Shown one piece after another: positions 1 through 9,941 of a DNA stretch of 64,000 nt. Under the pieces are notes generated by a model. The model searched no databases. It worked only from the letters and a program-made list of their open reading frames with translations, and was not told the origin of the DNA. Position 1 is the first letter of the stretch; every line of letters starts with the position of its first letter. A program made the translations under genes and the position numbers. The stretch spans positions 1-64,000 of the forward strand of contig CAVPWR010000007.1 of the NCBI GenBank assembly GCA_963709555.1. The letters are read 5' to 3'. The DNA comes from Sulfurisoma sp963709555 (GTDB taxonomy: Bacteria > Pseudomonadota > Gammaproteobacteria > Burkholderiales > Rhodocyclaceae).

Positions 1-241
1 TCGGCACCAGTTGAAAGCAGCTCGCCGTCACCGACCTCACGGAATTCGGCACGGCGCTGCGTATGTCCTTGGCCATGCGACGCAAGGCCGTATCGGACAT
101 GTCGGTCAGGTCGGCACGGCGGCGAGTATCGATATAGCTGTCGATTGCGGGCTTGAGAAAGACGGTCAGGGTCGCCGCAAGGATGCCGGTAATCGTGATC
201 ACCATCACCAGTTCGACGAGAGTGAAGCCGCGCGTTCTCAT
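1..241 (-). CDS. mshO: MSHA minor pilin MshO, N-terminal part (cut by window edge)
   Basis: Only the first 80 or so codons are in the window; the rest lies beyond base 1. The start codon at 241 overlaps the mshD stop by a few bases, as expected inside one operon. The protein opens with a very short basic leader and the type IV prepilin motif RGFTLVELVMVITITG, followed by a hydrophobic N-terminal helix and a stretch (SYIDTRRRADLTDMSDTALRR) typical of MshO. MshO is a minor pilin processed by a prepilin peptidase and placed at or near the tip of the mannose-sensitive haemagglutinin pilus. Position after mshC and mshD supports the name. Confidence 0.85.
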   Translation of the reverse strand, partial: MRTRGFTLVELVMVITITGILAATLTVFLKPAIDSYIDTRRRADLTDMSDTALRRMAKDIRSAVPNSVRSVTASCFQLVP

Positions 242-723
242 GAGGCGTAGTTCGTGCGCCAGCCGGTAAGCGTCAGCGTCTCGCCACCGCGGGAAACCGC
301 TACCGTGACCTTCTTGACCGCGCCCCTGGGCAAGCCGCCAAGGCTGGCTGCGGCATCAATGCTCACCCTGATCGCATAACCGGACAAACCCGCGACGGCG
401 GCTCCGTCGATAGTGCAAATGCCGGTCGTTTGGTAGTTGTGATAATCCGAGACATCGTCGAAGGCGGCCCGCGCTGCCCCCGCCGTACCGCATGTGGTGG
501 CCGAATTTGTCGGCGCCGTTCCGCTCACGGCGAAGGGCTTGAGCATAACTTCCTCCATCATCTCCTCGGCCGCCGCCAGCATCTGCTTGTGCAGCAGCGG
601 GTCGGCACTCGACCTGACGGTGGTATCGAAGGCCAGCAGCACGCCGGCCAGGCCGATGCCGATGATCACGATGGCGATGATCATCTCGACCAGGGTAAAG
701 CCCCGCGAGCGGCTACTGGACAT
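238..723 (-). CDS. mshD: MSHA minor pilin MshD
   Basis: A 161-residue prepilin. The start at 723 is chosen because it puts the leader MSSSRSRGFTLVEM directly before the hydrophobic helix and has GGGAG upstream; earlier in-frame starts would lengthen the leader. The glutamate at position 5 of the mature protein is present. The C-terminal half is a small variable globular domain with two cysteines (ATTCGTAG, TGICTID) that could form a disulfide. It overlaps mshC upstream by 11 bases and mshO downstream, so the minor pilins are translationally coupled. It probably acts in priming or capping pilus assembly at the inner membrane. Confidence 0.85.
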   Translation of the reverse strand: MSSSRSRGFTLVEMIIAIVIIGIGLAGVLLAFDTTVRSSADPLLHKQMLAAAEEMMEEVMLKPFAVSGTAPTNSATTCGTAGAARAAFDDVSDYHNYQTTGICTIDGAAVAGLSGYAIRVSIDAAASLGGLPRGAVKKVTVAVSRGGETLTLTGWRTNYAS

Positions 724-1150
724 GGCCGGTCGCTCCCACCACGGTGATGTCTGCCTGTCCGGCAATCTTCAATGTCCTGTCGGCCCCACTGCCGTCGGGC
801 TGGAAATTGAAAGCCGCGGGAACGGGACTGAATACTGCATTGGTCGTGTCGCCACTTTGCGCGACATTCGAATTGCTGCCGGGCAGGGGCAGCGAGGTGG
901 CACAAGCCCCCGGGTTGCTCTGCGCGATCGTCAGGGTCACGGTCGAGGCCGTGAATGCCACGCAGACGAGGCGCCGGTGACTGGTCGCCGTCTTCTGGGC
1001 GTAACGCAAAGCCGCCACGGTCTTGTCGCGGAACTCGGCGGCACGATAGACGCTCGTGTCCATGCGCGGGATCGCCACCGCGGCCAGAATGCCGACGATG
1101 ACGATCACCATCACCAGTTCGATCATGGTAAATCCAGCCGCGCGTTTCAT
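713..1150 (-). CDS. mshC: MSHA minor pilin MshC
   Basis: A 145-residue prepilin whose start at 1150 gives the short leader MKRAAGFTMIEL; AGGGA lies upstream. The first 30 mature residues form the conserved pilin helix, followed by RAAEFRDKTVAALRYAQKTA, typical of MshC and related GspH-like minor pilins. Two cysteines (RLVCVAF, PGACATS) probably pair in the globular domain. The gene starts 4 bases after the mshQ stop and overlaps mshD. Its role is inferred to be minor pilin of the MSHA-type pilus. Confidence 0.85.
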   Translation of the reverse strand: MKRAAGFTMIELVMVIVIVGILAAVAIPRMDTSVYRAAEFRDKTVAALRYAQKTATSHRRLVCVAFTASTVTLTIAQSNPGACATSLPLPGSNSNVAQSGDTTNAVFSPVPAAFNFQPDGSGADRTLKIAGQADITVVGATGHVQ

Positions 1151-1154
1151 GGGA

Positions 1155-4100
1155 TCAGTACAGTTCCCTGATGTGGATGGTCTTGCGGGTCTCCGGCGCG
1201 TAGATGCCGAAGGTGGCGCGCGCCGACGGGTCGCGGTCGAAGGTGGCGGCACAGCTGCCGTTCTGTGAGCGCAGCCACGGCAGATTGGCGGCCGTGCCGC
1301 CGCTTGCGATCACGCATGAAGCGAGTGCGGCTCCGGTCGCGCCAAGATTGATCGCCACATCCACATTGGCAGTCGTGGCAGGATTGGGCTTCGACAGCGT
1401 CAGCATGCCGTTGCCCGAACCGATGGCCACCGCCGAGGCACTCGTTCCCGCCGGGGCGCCGGATAGAACGAAGGCGCTAGCGGCAACATTGGTGCAACTA
1501 TCCGCGCTGTTCAGCACCCATGAACTGCCGCTCCAGTATTGCGCCTGGACGGGAAGCTGAATATCCGCCTTCTCCGAGCCGAAGGCATTGAAAAGCCGCA
1601 GCCGCCCGCTGCGCATCTCGGTGCTCACCTCGGCGTGCCCGCTGGAGCTTACGGCAGGCGTATCCGCGTCCGTGGCGCGGACCGCCAGGGTATAGGGCGC
1701 CGTCAGCTTGTTGGGGAAGCTGTAGTTGACGTCGGCGCGGCTGCCGCTGCCGCTGCTGAAATCCGTGGCCGCCAAGGAACCATTGGTCAGGGTGCCCGTG
1801 CCGCTGGCGGCGTCGCTCAGCGTGACGGCCTTCGCCCATGTGGCCCCCGCGTAGTTGGCCGTATTGGTCGCATTCGTCGCGTCGCCGCCGAAGCGCTTGG
1901 CCTTGACCGTCACCGTGAACGGCTGCCCGGCGAGCGAGTAGGCCGGCGGTCCGGTCACGTTCAGGCCGGCGTAGGTGAAAGCGCCGCAACCCGGCGTGAC
2001 CAAGGTGTCGAAGTAGGCCGGCTTGAAGCGGCCGACGCCGGCCACCGAGCCCGTGACGTTCAGGGTCGAGCCCAGATAATTGCTCGTCGTGGATGTCAGG
2101 TCAATGGTGCCGACCTCGTTCCATGTGGTATTGACACTTTTCGCGCCGCTACTGAAGCCGGAAACCGTCTGGTTGATGGCGGTCGCGTTGCCGAGGCCTG
2201 GTGTGTGGTTGGACGAAGTCAGCGTCGCCGTGGCGGCCGTGGGCGTTTCCTGGCCGAAGTTGTTGGTGGTATTGCCGCAATTGTTCTTCGCCGTCACCGT
2301 GACGTTAAAGGGCGATCCCGCCGTCAGGGGCGCCGCCGGGATGCCGGACAGCGCGAAGCTGGCCGGGGCGACGACGAAAGCGGGATTGGATGCCGTGCTC
2401 ATGGTAAGGCCCGAGTCGCCAGTGGCAACAGAGCCGGTATAGCTGGCCGAGACGGTCAGGCGGCCCGCATCCGTGTAGCGGAAATTGGTCGTGGCGGCGC
2501 CGCCGGTAAAGGTCATGGCGAGCGTGAGATCGCTTCCCGTTGCCAGGGCAGATATGGGCGGATCGGCGCTGCCGACCGTCGGAACGACGGTGCCGCTGGC
2601 CGGATTGTCATAAGCGAAACGCAACTTGATGTTGCGGGATGCGCCGCTGTCGAAGGCCGGGACGCATTTTTTGGTCACGTCGTCGGTCTTGGCCGCGGTG
2701 ATGGTCAGGGGCTGCGTGGTGCACGAAACATGGTCGGGCACGCTGACGAAGAAGCCGGCATTGCTGAAGGTGAGATTGCAGGCGCCGGTAATGTCGGTTC
2801 CCGGAGTGGCCACCGTGCCGGAATAGCATCTAAAAGTTGGCGCCCCCGTCGCGACGGGCGTGCTCGAAGCAAGGGTGATCCCGGTGGTGCCGGTGGTGAC
2901 CTGCGCCACCGTGGGCGTGCCGGTGCCGCTTGCCGGAATCGTGGCAGCGGTGCCGTTCGGGCTCAGGGTAACGCTGACGTCAGCAGCATAGCGCGCGGTA
3001 CAGCTCGCATCGTTGCAGGCGATGGCACTGACGGCGCGGGGGGAACAGGTGAGCGCGATGGTGTTGTTGTCGAGATATACCCGAATATGGTTCGGGCCGC
3101 GGCGCAGGCGTCCGGGCGTACCGTCCCGTTCCAGTTTTTTCCGGACCGCTCGTTGTTGAAGATAGCCGCAATTTCCGCGACCGAGATGGCGGCGGAGAAA
3201 AACTTAAGCTCGTCGAGCTGGCCGCGGAAATTCTGCCCCGCATTGAAGGAACCGCCGTAGGCATCCTGCTCCTGGCCTACAAGCAGCGCCCCTGGCTGGA
3301 TGGACAAAGCCGTCGTGGCATAGGTGTTCTTGCAAGAAGTGAGTGCGCCGTCGATATAGAGGCAGCCGGTCGCCCCCGAGCGCGTGAAGGCCAGGTGGTG
3401 CCAGGCGTTGTCGGCGAAGGCCGGCGTGTTGTTGTAGACGAGGTCGGCCGAATCGCGGACGTTCGACCACGATCTGGTTCGAATTGAGAGGTAGATCTCG
3501 ATATCGTCCCAGCCCACGCCTGCGGTGCCGAGACCTTGCAGGATCTCCTGCTGCGCCTGAGTGCCGACTGCCGTCTTGAACCACAGCGACACCGTGAAAT
3601 TCGTCAGGCCGTTGAGCCCGGTGTGGTCGAGCACGATGTAGTCCGTCGTGCCGTTGGCCGTCAGGTTGACCCCGTTGAAGATCCGGCCGGAGGTCGTCAG
3701 CGCGACGTTGTAGGCGTGCCGTTCCTGTTGTTGCCGCTCGAGTCCTTGACCGCGCCCGCAGCGCCGCTGGTCAGCGTGCATTCGTCGAAGCGGTAGTCGG
3801 CGACTGGCGTTGACACGGGGATGGCATAAGTCAGCACCACCCGGCCGCCGGCCCCCACGCCGCCGGCTTGGTCGGCAGGGGTCTCCGCACAGGCACCCGC
3901 CCCTGCGCCTCCGTAGGCGCTCCCCCCGGCGCCGCCGCCGCTGTTGTTCGAGCCCGCGCCGCCATTGCCACCGCCGCTCGCCGTTCCCGTCCCGACGTTA
4001 TTGCCCGAGGCATTGCCGCCGGCACCTCCGCTGCCGGCTCCGCCGCCGCCGGCGCCTCCGTTGTTGCACTGTCCGCCCGAGGCACTGCCCGCAGCGCCGT

Positions 4101-5081
4101 TACCCCCGGCGAAGACGACGTCGCCGGTGCCGCCGCTGGTCGAGCCCGCGCCGGCGGTGCCGCCCGAGTTGTTGGTGACTGCGCCGCCCCCGCCGGAGCC
4201 ACCCTTGGCCACCGCGGTTGTCCCGTCGAAGGTCGAATCACCGCCCGTGGATCCGGCACCGGTGGTGCCACCGGCGCCGCCCGTGCCGACCGCCACCGCA
4301 TAACTGTTGCCGGCGACGATGGTGACGATCTTCCTCACGTACTGGCCGCCGGATCCTCCTCCGCCCTTGGCCGGATTGCCGGTGGCCGCCCCGCCACCGC
4401 CGCCGCCGCCCCACGCCTCGACGATTGCGGCCGTCGCCCCCGTCGGCGGCGTGAAAGTGCCGTTGCTGGTGCAGGTTACGGTCGTGACGCCACCGCTGGT
4501 GCTGGAGGTGCATCCTCCAGTCACGCCGTTCGCGCACTGCGAATTGCTCGGCGTGCAATAGCCGGTGACCGTCGTCGTTCCGAGGCTGATCGAGCCTCCG
4601 GCGGTGATGTTGCCGGTGACGGTGCCGCCGTTGCCGATGGTTACGTTCGAGCCCGCCGAAATGTTTCCGGTGATGTTGGCCGTGTTGCCGGCCAGGAAGT
4701 TTCCGCTAGCAGAAGAGTTACTTGGCTGATGTTGCTGTTGCCGATATCGATATTGCCGCCGGCGGTGATGGTGACGGCGTTACCGTTGCCGTTCAGGCTA
4801 CTGTTGTTGCCGACGGTGAAGTTGCCGGTGACGCTGAGCGTCATCGATGCTCCGAAGTTAACGACGTCGTTGTTGCCGATCGCGATGTCGCCAGTGCAAA
4901 CGTAGGTCGTCGGATTGCAGTTCGAGAACGGGCCGGTGCCAAGATTCGTTGGCAGCGTATACGTCGCAGCATTCGCCATCCCGGCTGCCGACAGGCTCAG
5001 GACAACGGAAATCCATCGCAAGGCTGGCGCCAACCTTCCGTGGTTGAATGATAGATAATGGATTCGGGTTCGTTTGATCAT
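1155..5081 (-). CDS. mshQ: MSHA tip-type protein MshQ with three apparent frameshifts
   Basis: One large gene of about 1,300 codons broken by single-base changes near 4715, 3715 and 3100; reading across them gives a coherent MshQ. Order: signal peptide ending in AAGMANA, a repetitive GNxT-rich stretch (about residues 40-170), a glycine-rich region (GGGGGGG, GGAGG; 3840-4470), a LamG/concanavalin-like domain beginning VADYRFDECTL and continuing to about 3150, and a C-terminal DUF6701-type domain (ALTCSPRAVSAIACND to the end IHIRELY). MshQ is thought to be a large exported component of the MSHA system. At 3715 one G of GG seems missing, which points to sequencing error. Start uncertain: 5081 gives a normal signal peptide but weak ribosome site; 5138 has GAAGGA upstream. 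Confidence 0.75.
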
Positions 5082-5088
5082 TATGAGC

Positions 5089-5111
5089 AAAACGGGGACA
5101 GACCACGTTTT
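5089..5111. repeat. REP-like imperfect palindrome, copy 1
   Basis: Arms AAAACG and CGTTTT flank a GGGGACAGACC core. The core on the other strand, GGTCTGTCCCC, is shared with the perfect palindrome at 16291-16315. Such GGTCTGTCCCC palindromes resemble the REP elements mobilised by REP-associated tyrosine transposases, though no transposase gene is in the window. It lies just upstream of, or inside the 5' end of, mshQ depending on which start is used. Confidence 0.45.
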
Positions 5112-5158
5112 CCTGACGTGCGCAAATAGTGAAGTCATGGCTTGATCTATCCTTCGCC

Positions 5159-5362
5159 TCAGCTCGCAGGCTCGCACGTCGTAGCCGGAGCGGCGGCAGG
5201 GGACAGGAGGTCTTGCACCCGCTGCCCCGCACGCTCGGCCAGAGCAGGATTCTGCAGCCACATCTGGATGAAGAATTCGCGCATCTGCTCCGATTGCGCC
5301 AGGCGCGCCAGCATGAGGTCCTGCGGGATGAGGGTGGCGAAATCAGGCCTGCTCTCAGGCAT
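5159..5362 (-). CDS. Small hypothetical protein, 67 residues
   Basis: I do not recognise the family. The protein begins MPESRPDFATLIPQDLMLAR and is mostly predicted helix with amphipathic segments (LAQSEQMREFFIQMWLQNP); no signal peptide or membrane segment. Amino acid composition (few arginines, balanced charges) looks like real coding sequence rather than a GC-rich shadow. It starts within a few bases of the end of an even smaller open frame upstream and lies downstream of bioC on the same strand, so it may be co-transcribed with the biotin genes. Confidence 0.5.
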   Translation of the reverse strand: MPESRPDFATLIPQDLMLARLAQSEQMREFFIQMWLQNPALAERAGQRVQDLLSPAAAPATTCEPAS

Positions 5363-5453
5363 TGGGGTCCTCCCTGCGCTTGATTTTTTCCAGTGCCACG
5401 ATGTCCAGTTGATCCTTGGGGCGTTTGGCCCTCAATACGACAAATGATCGCAT
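5355..5453 (-). CDS. Possible 32-residue peptide upstream of the small hypothetical gene
   Basis: An open frame MRSFVVLRAKRPKDQLDIV... ending KRREDPNA. Its stop overlaps the start of the 67-residue gene, suggesting translational coupling, and its composition is lysine/aspartate rich unlike random GC-rich frames. It could also be the true N-terminal part of the downstream protein separated by a frame break. No homologue is recognised. Confidence 0.25.
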   Translation of the reverse strand: MRSFVVLRAKRPKDQLDIVALEKIKRREDPNA

Positions 5454-5499
5454 GAATCGCCCGTCCGACCCAAGCGCCGGCAGGCTGGATGGCAGGAAT

Positions 5500-6331
5500 C
5501 TAGCGACGTGCGGCGAAGCGGACAATTGGCCGGCCGTCCGGCGCGGTGCGCGAGGCTGCCTTCCAGGCATGGCCATAGACGATCTCGAAGCTCGCCGGCA
5601 GGCGGCCGTCGACGCCGTTCCCAGCCGGCGAATACCTTGCGCCAGTCGCGCCAGCCCATCCGGCCGAGACAGGCCGTCGCGCACACCCAGAAGCCGCTGG
5701 TCGCGCAGACAGGCCGCGCGGGCTGGCGTAGGTCAGGGTCACCATCTCCATGTCCATCACCGGGTCGGCGAAGCCGGCCTGGACCAGCATGTCGCCGATG
5801 TCGTGCATGTCCAGGAAGCGTCTTGCCGTGTCGCCAGCGCCGACTTTTTGGGCGGCAGTGCGCAACTCCTTGAGCGTGTCGGGACCGAGCATGGAAAACA
5901 TCAGCAGGCCGCCGACTTCGAGCACGCGGTGCAATTCGGCGAAGGCCGCATTTAACGCGGGGGGATCGTCGAGCCAGTGCAGCATCAGGTTCGACCAGGC
6001 CAGGCCGAGCGAGCCATTCGCCAGCGGCAGGGCGCGGACGTCGGCGTTGATGGCGCGCGGCGCACGATTGCGCAGGCGTTCATGCCAGGCCGCGCGGGCG
6101 CGCACGGCGTCGAGCATCGGCCCCGCATAGTCGATGGCCAAGCGGCAGCGCCGCGGGATAGCGCCGTTGCAACTCGCGGATGCCGTCGCCGGTGGCGCAG
6201 CCGATGTCGGCGATGCGTTTGGGCTCAATCTTCACCAGGTCGAGCCGCCCGGCCATGCGCCGGCCGGTCTCGCGCGCCAGCACCGCCGCTTCGTCGTAGC
6301 TGGCGGCCGCCTTGGCGAAATCCTGCCGCAT
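5500..6331 (-). CDS. bioC: Malonyl-ACP O-methyltransferase BioC with apparent frameshifts
   Basis: SAM-dependent methyltransferase that masks the malonyl carboxyl so the fatty acid machinery can build the pimelate moiety of biotin. Starts MRQDFAKAAASYDEAA; the SAM-binding glycine motif is IADIGCATGDG (about residues 40-50), later DYAGPMLDAVR and LMLHWLDDPPA, then a C-terminal DGRLPASFEIVYGHAWK motif characteristic of BioC. Three frame breaks (near 6150, 5700 and 5630) must be bridged; the last two compensate. The start shares one base with the bioB stop, showing coupling. A copy of the window's intragenic 17-base motif lies in the variable loop encoding QKVGAGDTA. Confidence 0.8.
5826..5849 (+). 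repeat. Intragenic repeat motif, copy in bioC
   Basis: CCGTGT followed by CGCCAGCGCCGACTTTT, an exact match to the consensus. Read on the coding strand of bioC it gives QKVGAGDTA, in a loop that varies between BioC proteins. Confidence 0.7.
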
Positions 6332-7314
6332 CAGATGGCGGTCAGCCCCAGCCGCTCGAACAGCGCCTCGTCGCGGGAGGCTTCGGGGTTGCCGGCGGTC
6401 AGCAGCTTGTCGCCATAGAAGATCGAATTGGCGCCGGCGAGGAAGCACAGCGCCTGCAGTTCGTCGCTCATTTCCTGGCGACCGGCGGACAGGCGGACAA
6501 AGGAGCCCGGCATGCTGATGCGCGCCGCGGCGATGGTGCGGACGAACTCGAAGGGGTCGAGCGGCGGCGCGTTCTCCAGCGGCGTGCCGGGCATGGGCAC
6601 AAGCTCGTTGATCGGCACCGAGTCGGGCGCAGGGCTCATGTTGGCCAGCTCGGCAATCAGCGAAGCGCGCGCCCGGCGCGTCTCGCCCATGCCGACGATG
6701 CCGCCGCAGCAGACCTTGAGGCCGGCGTGGCGCACCTTGTCGAGGGTATCGAAGCGGTCAGCCTGGCTGTGGGTAGAGATTACCTGGCCGTAGAACTCGG
6801 GCGCGGTGTCGAGGTTGTGGTTGTAGTAGTCGAGGCCGGCCTCCGCAAGCTTCTCGGCCTGGCCTTCCTTGAGCATGCCCAGAGTGACGCAGGTTTCGAG
6901 GCCGAGGCCCTTCACCGCCTTGACCATCTCGGTGACCGCGTCGAGGTCCTTGTCCTTCGGGCCCTTCCACGCCGCGCCCATGCAGAAGCGCGTCGCCCCC
7001 TTGTCCTTGGCGGCCTGCGCCGCAGCGACGACCTCGCTCACATCCAGCAGCTTTTCCCGCTCGGCCTCGCCGTGGTGCGCCGACTGCGAGCAGTAGCCGC
7101 AGTCCTCCGAACAGCCGCCGGTCTTGACCGAGAGCAGCGTCGAGCGCTGGATGGCATTGGCGTCGAAATGCTGGCGATGCACCTGCTGGGCGCGGAACAT
7201 CAGGTCGGCGAAAGGCAGTTGGAACAGCGTCTCGACCTCGGCCACGGTGACACGGGCCGCCGGCATGGCAGAGGCAGGCGAAGTTGCGTCCTGGCGGACG
7301 ACGGCGACGGTCAT
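6331..7314 (-). CDS. bioB: Biotin synthase BioB
   Basis: Radical SAM enzyme that inserts sulfur into dethiobiotin, 327 residues. The CxxxCxxC motif binding the 4Fe-4S cluster is seen as GGCSEDCGYCSQS, followed by conserved MGAAWKGPKDKD, DYYNHNLDT, GGIVGMGET and, near the C-terminus, GANSIFYGDKLLT. The start at 7314 (MTVAVVRQD) is preferred: it follows AAGG and an upstream extension would run through a GC-rich repeat. The gene is coupled to bioC and diverges from comF, an arrangement common in betaproteobacteria. Intact, with no frame break. Confidence 0.95.
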   Translation of the reverse strand: MTVAVVRQDATSPASAMPAARVTVAEVETLFQLPFADLMFRAQQVHRQHFDANAIQRSTLLSVKTGGCSEDCGYCSQSAHHGEAEREKLLDVSEVVAAAQAAKDKGATRFCMGAAWKGPKDKDLDAVTEMVKAVKGLGLETCVTLGMLKEGQAEKLAEAGLDYYNHNLDTAPEFYGQVISTHSQADRFDTLDKVRHAGLKVCCGGIVGMGETRRARASLIAELANMSPAPDSVPINELVPMPGTPLENAPPLDPFEFVRTIAAARISMPGSFVRLSAGRQEMSDELQALCFLAGANSIFYGDKLLTAGNPEASRDEALFERLGLTAI

Positions 7315-7324
7315 GGGGATGCCT

Positions 7325-7394
7325 TGCGAAGGGCCGCCCCGGAGAAAGGCAGCGCCCCCGTGGGGGCAGCGAACAAAGTGAGCGAGGGGGCCAT
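7325..7394 (-). repeat. Intergenic GC-rich palindromic repeat, copy A
   Basis: Minus-strand copy of a family built from CTCGCTCACTTTG, a short hairpin (GCCCCCACGGGGGC) and GGGGCGGCCC. It fills most of the space between bioB and comF and ends about ten bases before the bioB start. Related copies lie at 50277-50353, 55610-55690 and 62155-62223. Confidence 0.55.
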
Positions 7395-7435
7395 GGCGTT
7401 CCTGCTGGGTAGAATCGAGGGTCGAATGATCGGGG

Positions 7436-8158
7436 ATGCGCATGGGCTTGTCAATTTCGGAGGTTGCGCAGCGAACATGGCAACGGGCCATTGCGGCGCT
7501 GCTGCCGCAGGACTGCCTGCTGTGTGGGGCGACATCCGGCGTAGCCCTGCTTTGCCCCGATTGCGCAACCGGTCTGCAGCAGCTGCCGACCCAGACCTGC
7601 CCCGTCTGCGCATCGCCGACCTCCGGCGGTGAGACTTGCGGCGCCTGCCTGAAGCAGCAGCCACACTTCGACGCGACGCTGGCCTGCTTCGTTTACGCCT
7701 TCCCCGTCGACAAACTGGTGCAGCAACTCAAGTTCGCCCACCGTCTCGCCATCGCCGACTTTTTCGCGCGGGCCCTGCTCGAGCGCGGGCTGCCGGTCGC
7801 CGACCTGATCGTGCCGGTGCCGCTGTCGCCGCAGCGCCTGCGCAGCCGCGGCTTCAACCAGGCCGTGGAGATCGCCCGGAAGCTTGAGCGGGAGGGCGGG
7901 ATCCCGCTCGGCCTCACAGTCGGCCGGCGCACGCTCGAAGCGCCCCCGCAAAGCACCCTGCCGTGGAAGGAGCGACGGAAGAACGTGCGCGGCGCCTTCG
8001 AATGCGCAACCGACCTTACCGGCAAATCAGTCATCGTGGTCGACGATGTCATGACCACCGGCGCAACGCTCGACGAGTTTGCGCGGGTGCTCAAGGATCA
8101 TGGTGCGAGCAGGGTGATCAACTGCGTGGCCGTCCGCGCAGTGAAGGGTAGCCATTGA
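7436..8158 (+). CDS. comF: ComF family phosphoribosyltransferase-like protein
   Basis: A 240-residue protein with an N-terminal four-cysteine zinc ribbon (CLLCGATSG...CPDCATG and CPVCASP...CGAC) and a C-terminal type I phosphoribosyltransferase fold with the PRPP-binding signature VIVVDDVMTTGATL. ComF is needed for DNA uptake during transformation in several naturally competent bacteria; in others its role is unknown. Divergent from bioB, the usual betaproteobacterial arrangement. A one-mismatch copy of the intragenic motif encodes HRLAIADFF. The stop overlaps the TTG start of the following glycosyltransferase gene. Confidence 0.9.
   Translation: MRMGLSISEVAQRTWQRAIAALLPQDCLLCGATSGVALLCPDCATGLQQLPTQTCPVCASPTSGGETCGACLKQQPHFDATLACFVYAFPVDKLVQQLKFAHRLAIADFFARALLERGLPVADLIVPVPLSPQRLRSRGFNQAVEIARKLEREGGIPLGLTVGRRTLEAPPQSTLPWKERRKNVRGAFECATDLTGKSVIVVDDVMTTGATLDEFARVLKDHGASRVINCVAVRAVKGSH
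7741..7764 (+). repeat. Intragenic repeat motif, copy in comF
   Basis: CCGTCT plus CGCCATCGCCGACTTTT, one mismatch to the core (T for G). Encodes HRLAIADFF in comF. Confidence 0.55.
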
Positions 8159-9941
8159 ATTCGGCCTTCGACCGCTGGCGCGACCGCCTCGGCCTCGCGC
8201 TGCTGGCGGCGATGGTGTCGCTGCCCTTCCTCCACCCCCTGCACTTCAATCCGATCCCGAGCTTCTGGGCGGAGTGGTGGGCCGTGGCGCTGGGCCTGGC
8301 TGCCGCAGCGGTTTTTCTGACCCGCGGCGATGCGTGGCAGCCAATGCGCCTGCCGCGGGTCATGTTGGTTCCGCTGATCTTCTGTGTGGCGGCCGTGATG
8401 CAGGTCGCCCTGCGCCATGTGACGTTCGTCGAGCAGGCGCTGCTTTACGCGGCGATGCTGCTGTGGGCGGCGCTGATGATGATGCTGGGCCGGCATGTGC
8501 GCGAACGCTTCGGCCTGGAAAGGATGGCCGACCTGCTGGCAGCCGTGCTGCTGGCCGGAGCACTGGCCAATGCCATCATCGCCGTGCTGCAATGGCAGCA
8601 CGGCACCGCCTTCGCCCACCCCTGGATTTTTCCAGCGCGTCGGGCCCTACCCGCCCTATGGGAATCATTGGTCAGGGCAACCACCTCAATCACCACATGT
8701 GGCTGGGCGTGGTGTCGGCCATCTACCTGCACTTTCGCGGACGGGTATCGTTCAGGCTGCTGTGGGCAGCGTTGGCGCCATTGCTGCTCGCCGCGACCCT
8801 GACCGCATCGCGCAGCGTTTTCCTGTATGCCGCTTTGCTGCCGCTACTCGCCTGGCCCTGGGCGCGGCTCGGCAACGAGCCGCTGGATTGGCGCCGCTGG
8901 CTCAAGCTGACGCTGCCTGTCCTGCCGGCCGTCATCCTGCTGCAATGGGTCGTCAAGAACACGCAGGGCTGGCTAAACTGGCTCGGCGCAGACCCCACCG
9001 GGCAAGGTTTGCTCCTGGGCACGGCGAGCGACCGGCTGTACCAGGAAATCAGTGGCGGGAATATCCGGCTGCGGCTGCTTGCCGGCGCCTGGCGCGAATT
9101 TATCGAGGCGCCTTGGCTCGGCAGCGGCATCGGCAGTTTTCCCTGGAAGCTGTTCCTGTCCAACGAACACGTCCCTGCCGACATGGCGCCCGGGGTAGCC
9201 GAGCATGCCCACAACATCGTGTTCCACTGGCTGGCCGAGTTCGGGCTGATCCCGACGCTGCTGGCCTTGGCGATATTGGTTCTGTGGGCGCGGCGCTACT
9301 TCACCGGCCGCTGGCAACTGCCGCATCTGTGGCTCGCTGGCGTGCTCGGCATCGCGGCCATCCACAGCCTGCTCGAATACCCGCTCTGGTACGGGTATTT
9401 CCTTGGCCTTGCGGCATTGCTGCTGGGCATGTCCGATGACACGAATCTCGAAATCCACAACGGCCGGCGCGGGGCCATGCTCGCCGGCGCGGTCATCATC
9501 GGGTCCATGGCCCCGCTGATCGCGCTGCGCATGGACTATGGCGTGCTGGAGGCTGCGCTGAACCGGCGCGGTTCGACGACGACGGTTCGCGGCGATATCG
9601 ACAGGCTGTTGCAGGTTCAGCGCAACTCCCTGCTCGCCCCGCATGTGCTGGTCACGCTCGCCGTGACGATGGATCCGAGCCCGCAGCAGCTCGAGGCCAA
9701 GGTCGCCGTCTGCGAATCGGCGCAGCGTTTTTCGCCGTCGCAGCACATCGTCTTCAAATGTGCTGTGTTATTGCAGCTGGCCGGGCGGCAAGAGGATGCG
9801 TCGAGCCAGATGCGCCGGTCACTTCTGGCTTTTCCCGAGGAGCGCAAGCAGATCGCCATGGAACTGCGGCAGATGGCCTCGCACGACACGCGGCTGGAAC
9901 CGCTGGCTGCCATGGCCGCGAAAGCCGCGGCCGGAAACTAG
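8155..9941 (+). CDS. PglL-type O-oligosaccharyltransferase (Wzy/O-antigen ligase superfamily), one frame break
   Basis: About 595 codons encoding a multispanning inner-membrane protein with around ten hydrophobic helices, the conserved MGIIGQGNHLNHHMWLG segment and the periplasmic-loop motif GSGIGSF...EHAHNIVFHWLAEFG of Wzy_C ligases, then a C-terminal soluble region. Such enzymes transfer lipid-linked glycans to pilins or other exported proteins. A run of five T at 8627-8631 breaks the frame; six T would restore it, so this is probably a homopolymer error. Start TTG at 8155 overlaps comF and follows AAGGG. Placement beside the MSHA genes suggests pilin glycosylation (inference). Confidence 0.8.

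Noticed and set aside
1203..1560. Open frames on the plus strand over mshQ
   Set aside because: Unlike any protein, while the minus strand encodes a DUF6701-type domain.
3840..4470. Dense GCC/GGC repeats resembling a repeat array
   Set aside because: They encode the glycine-rich region of mshQ; there are no regular repeat units or spacers, so not CRISPR.
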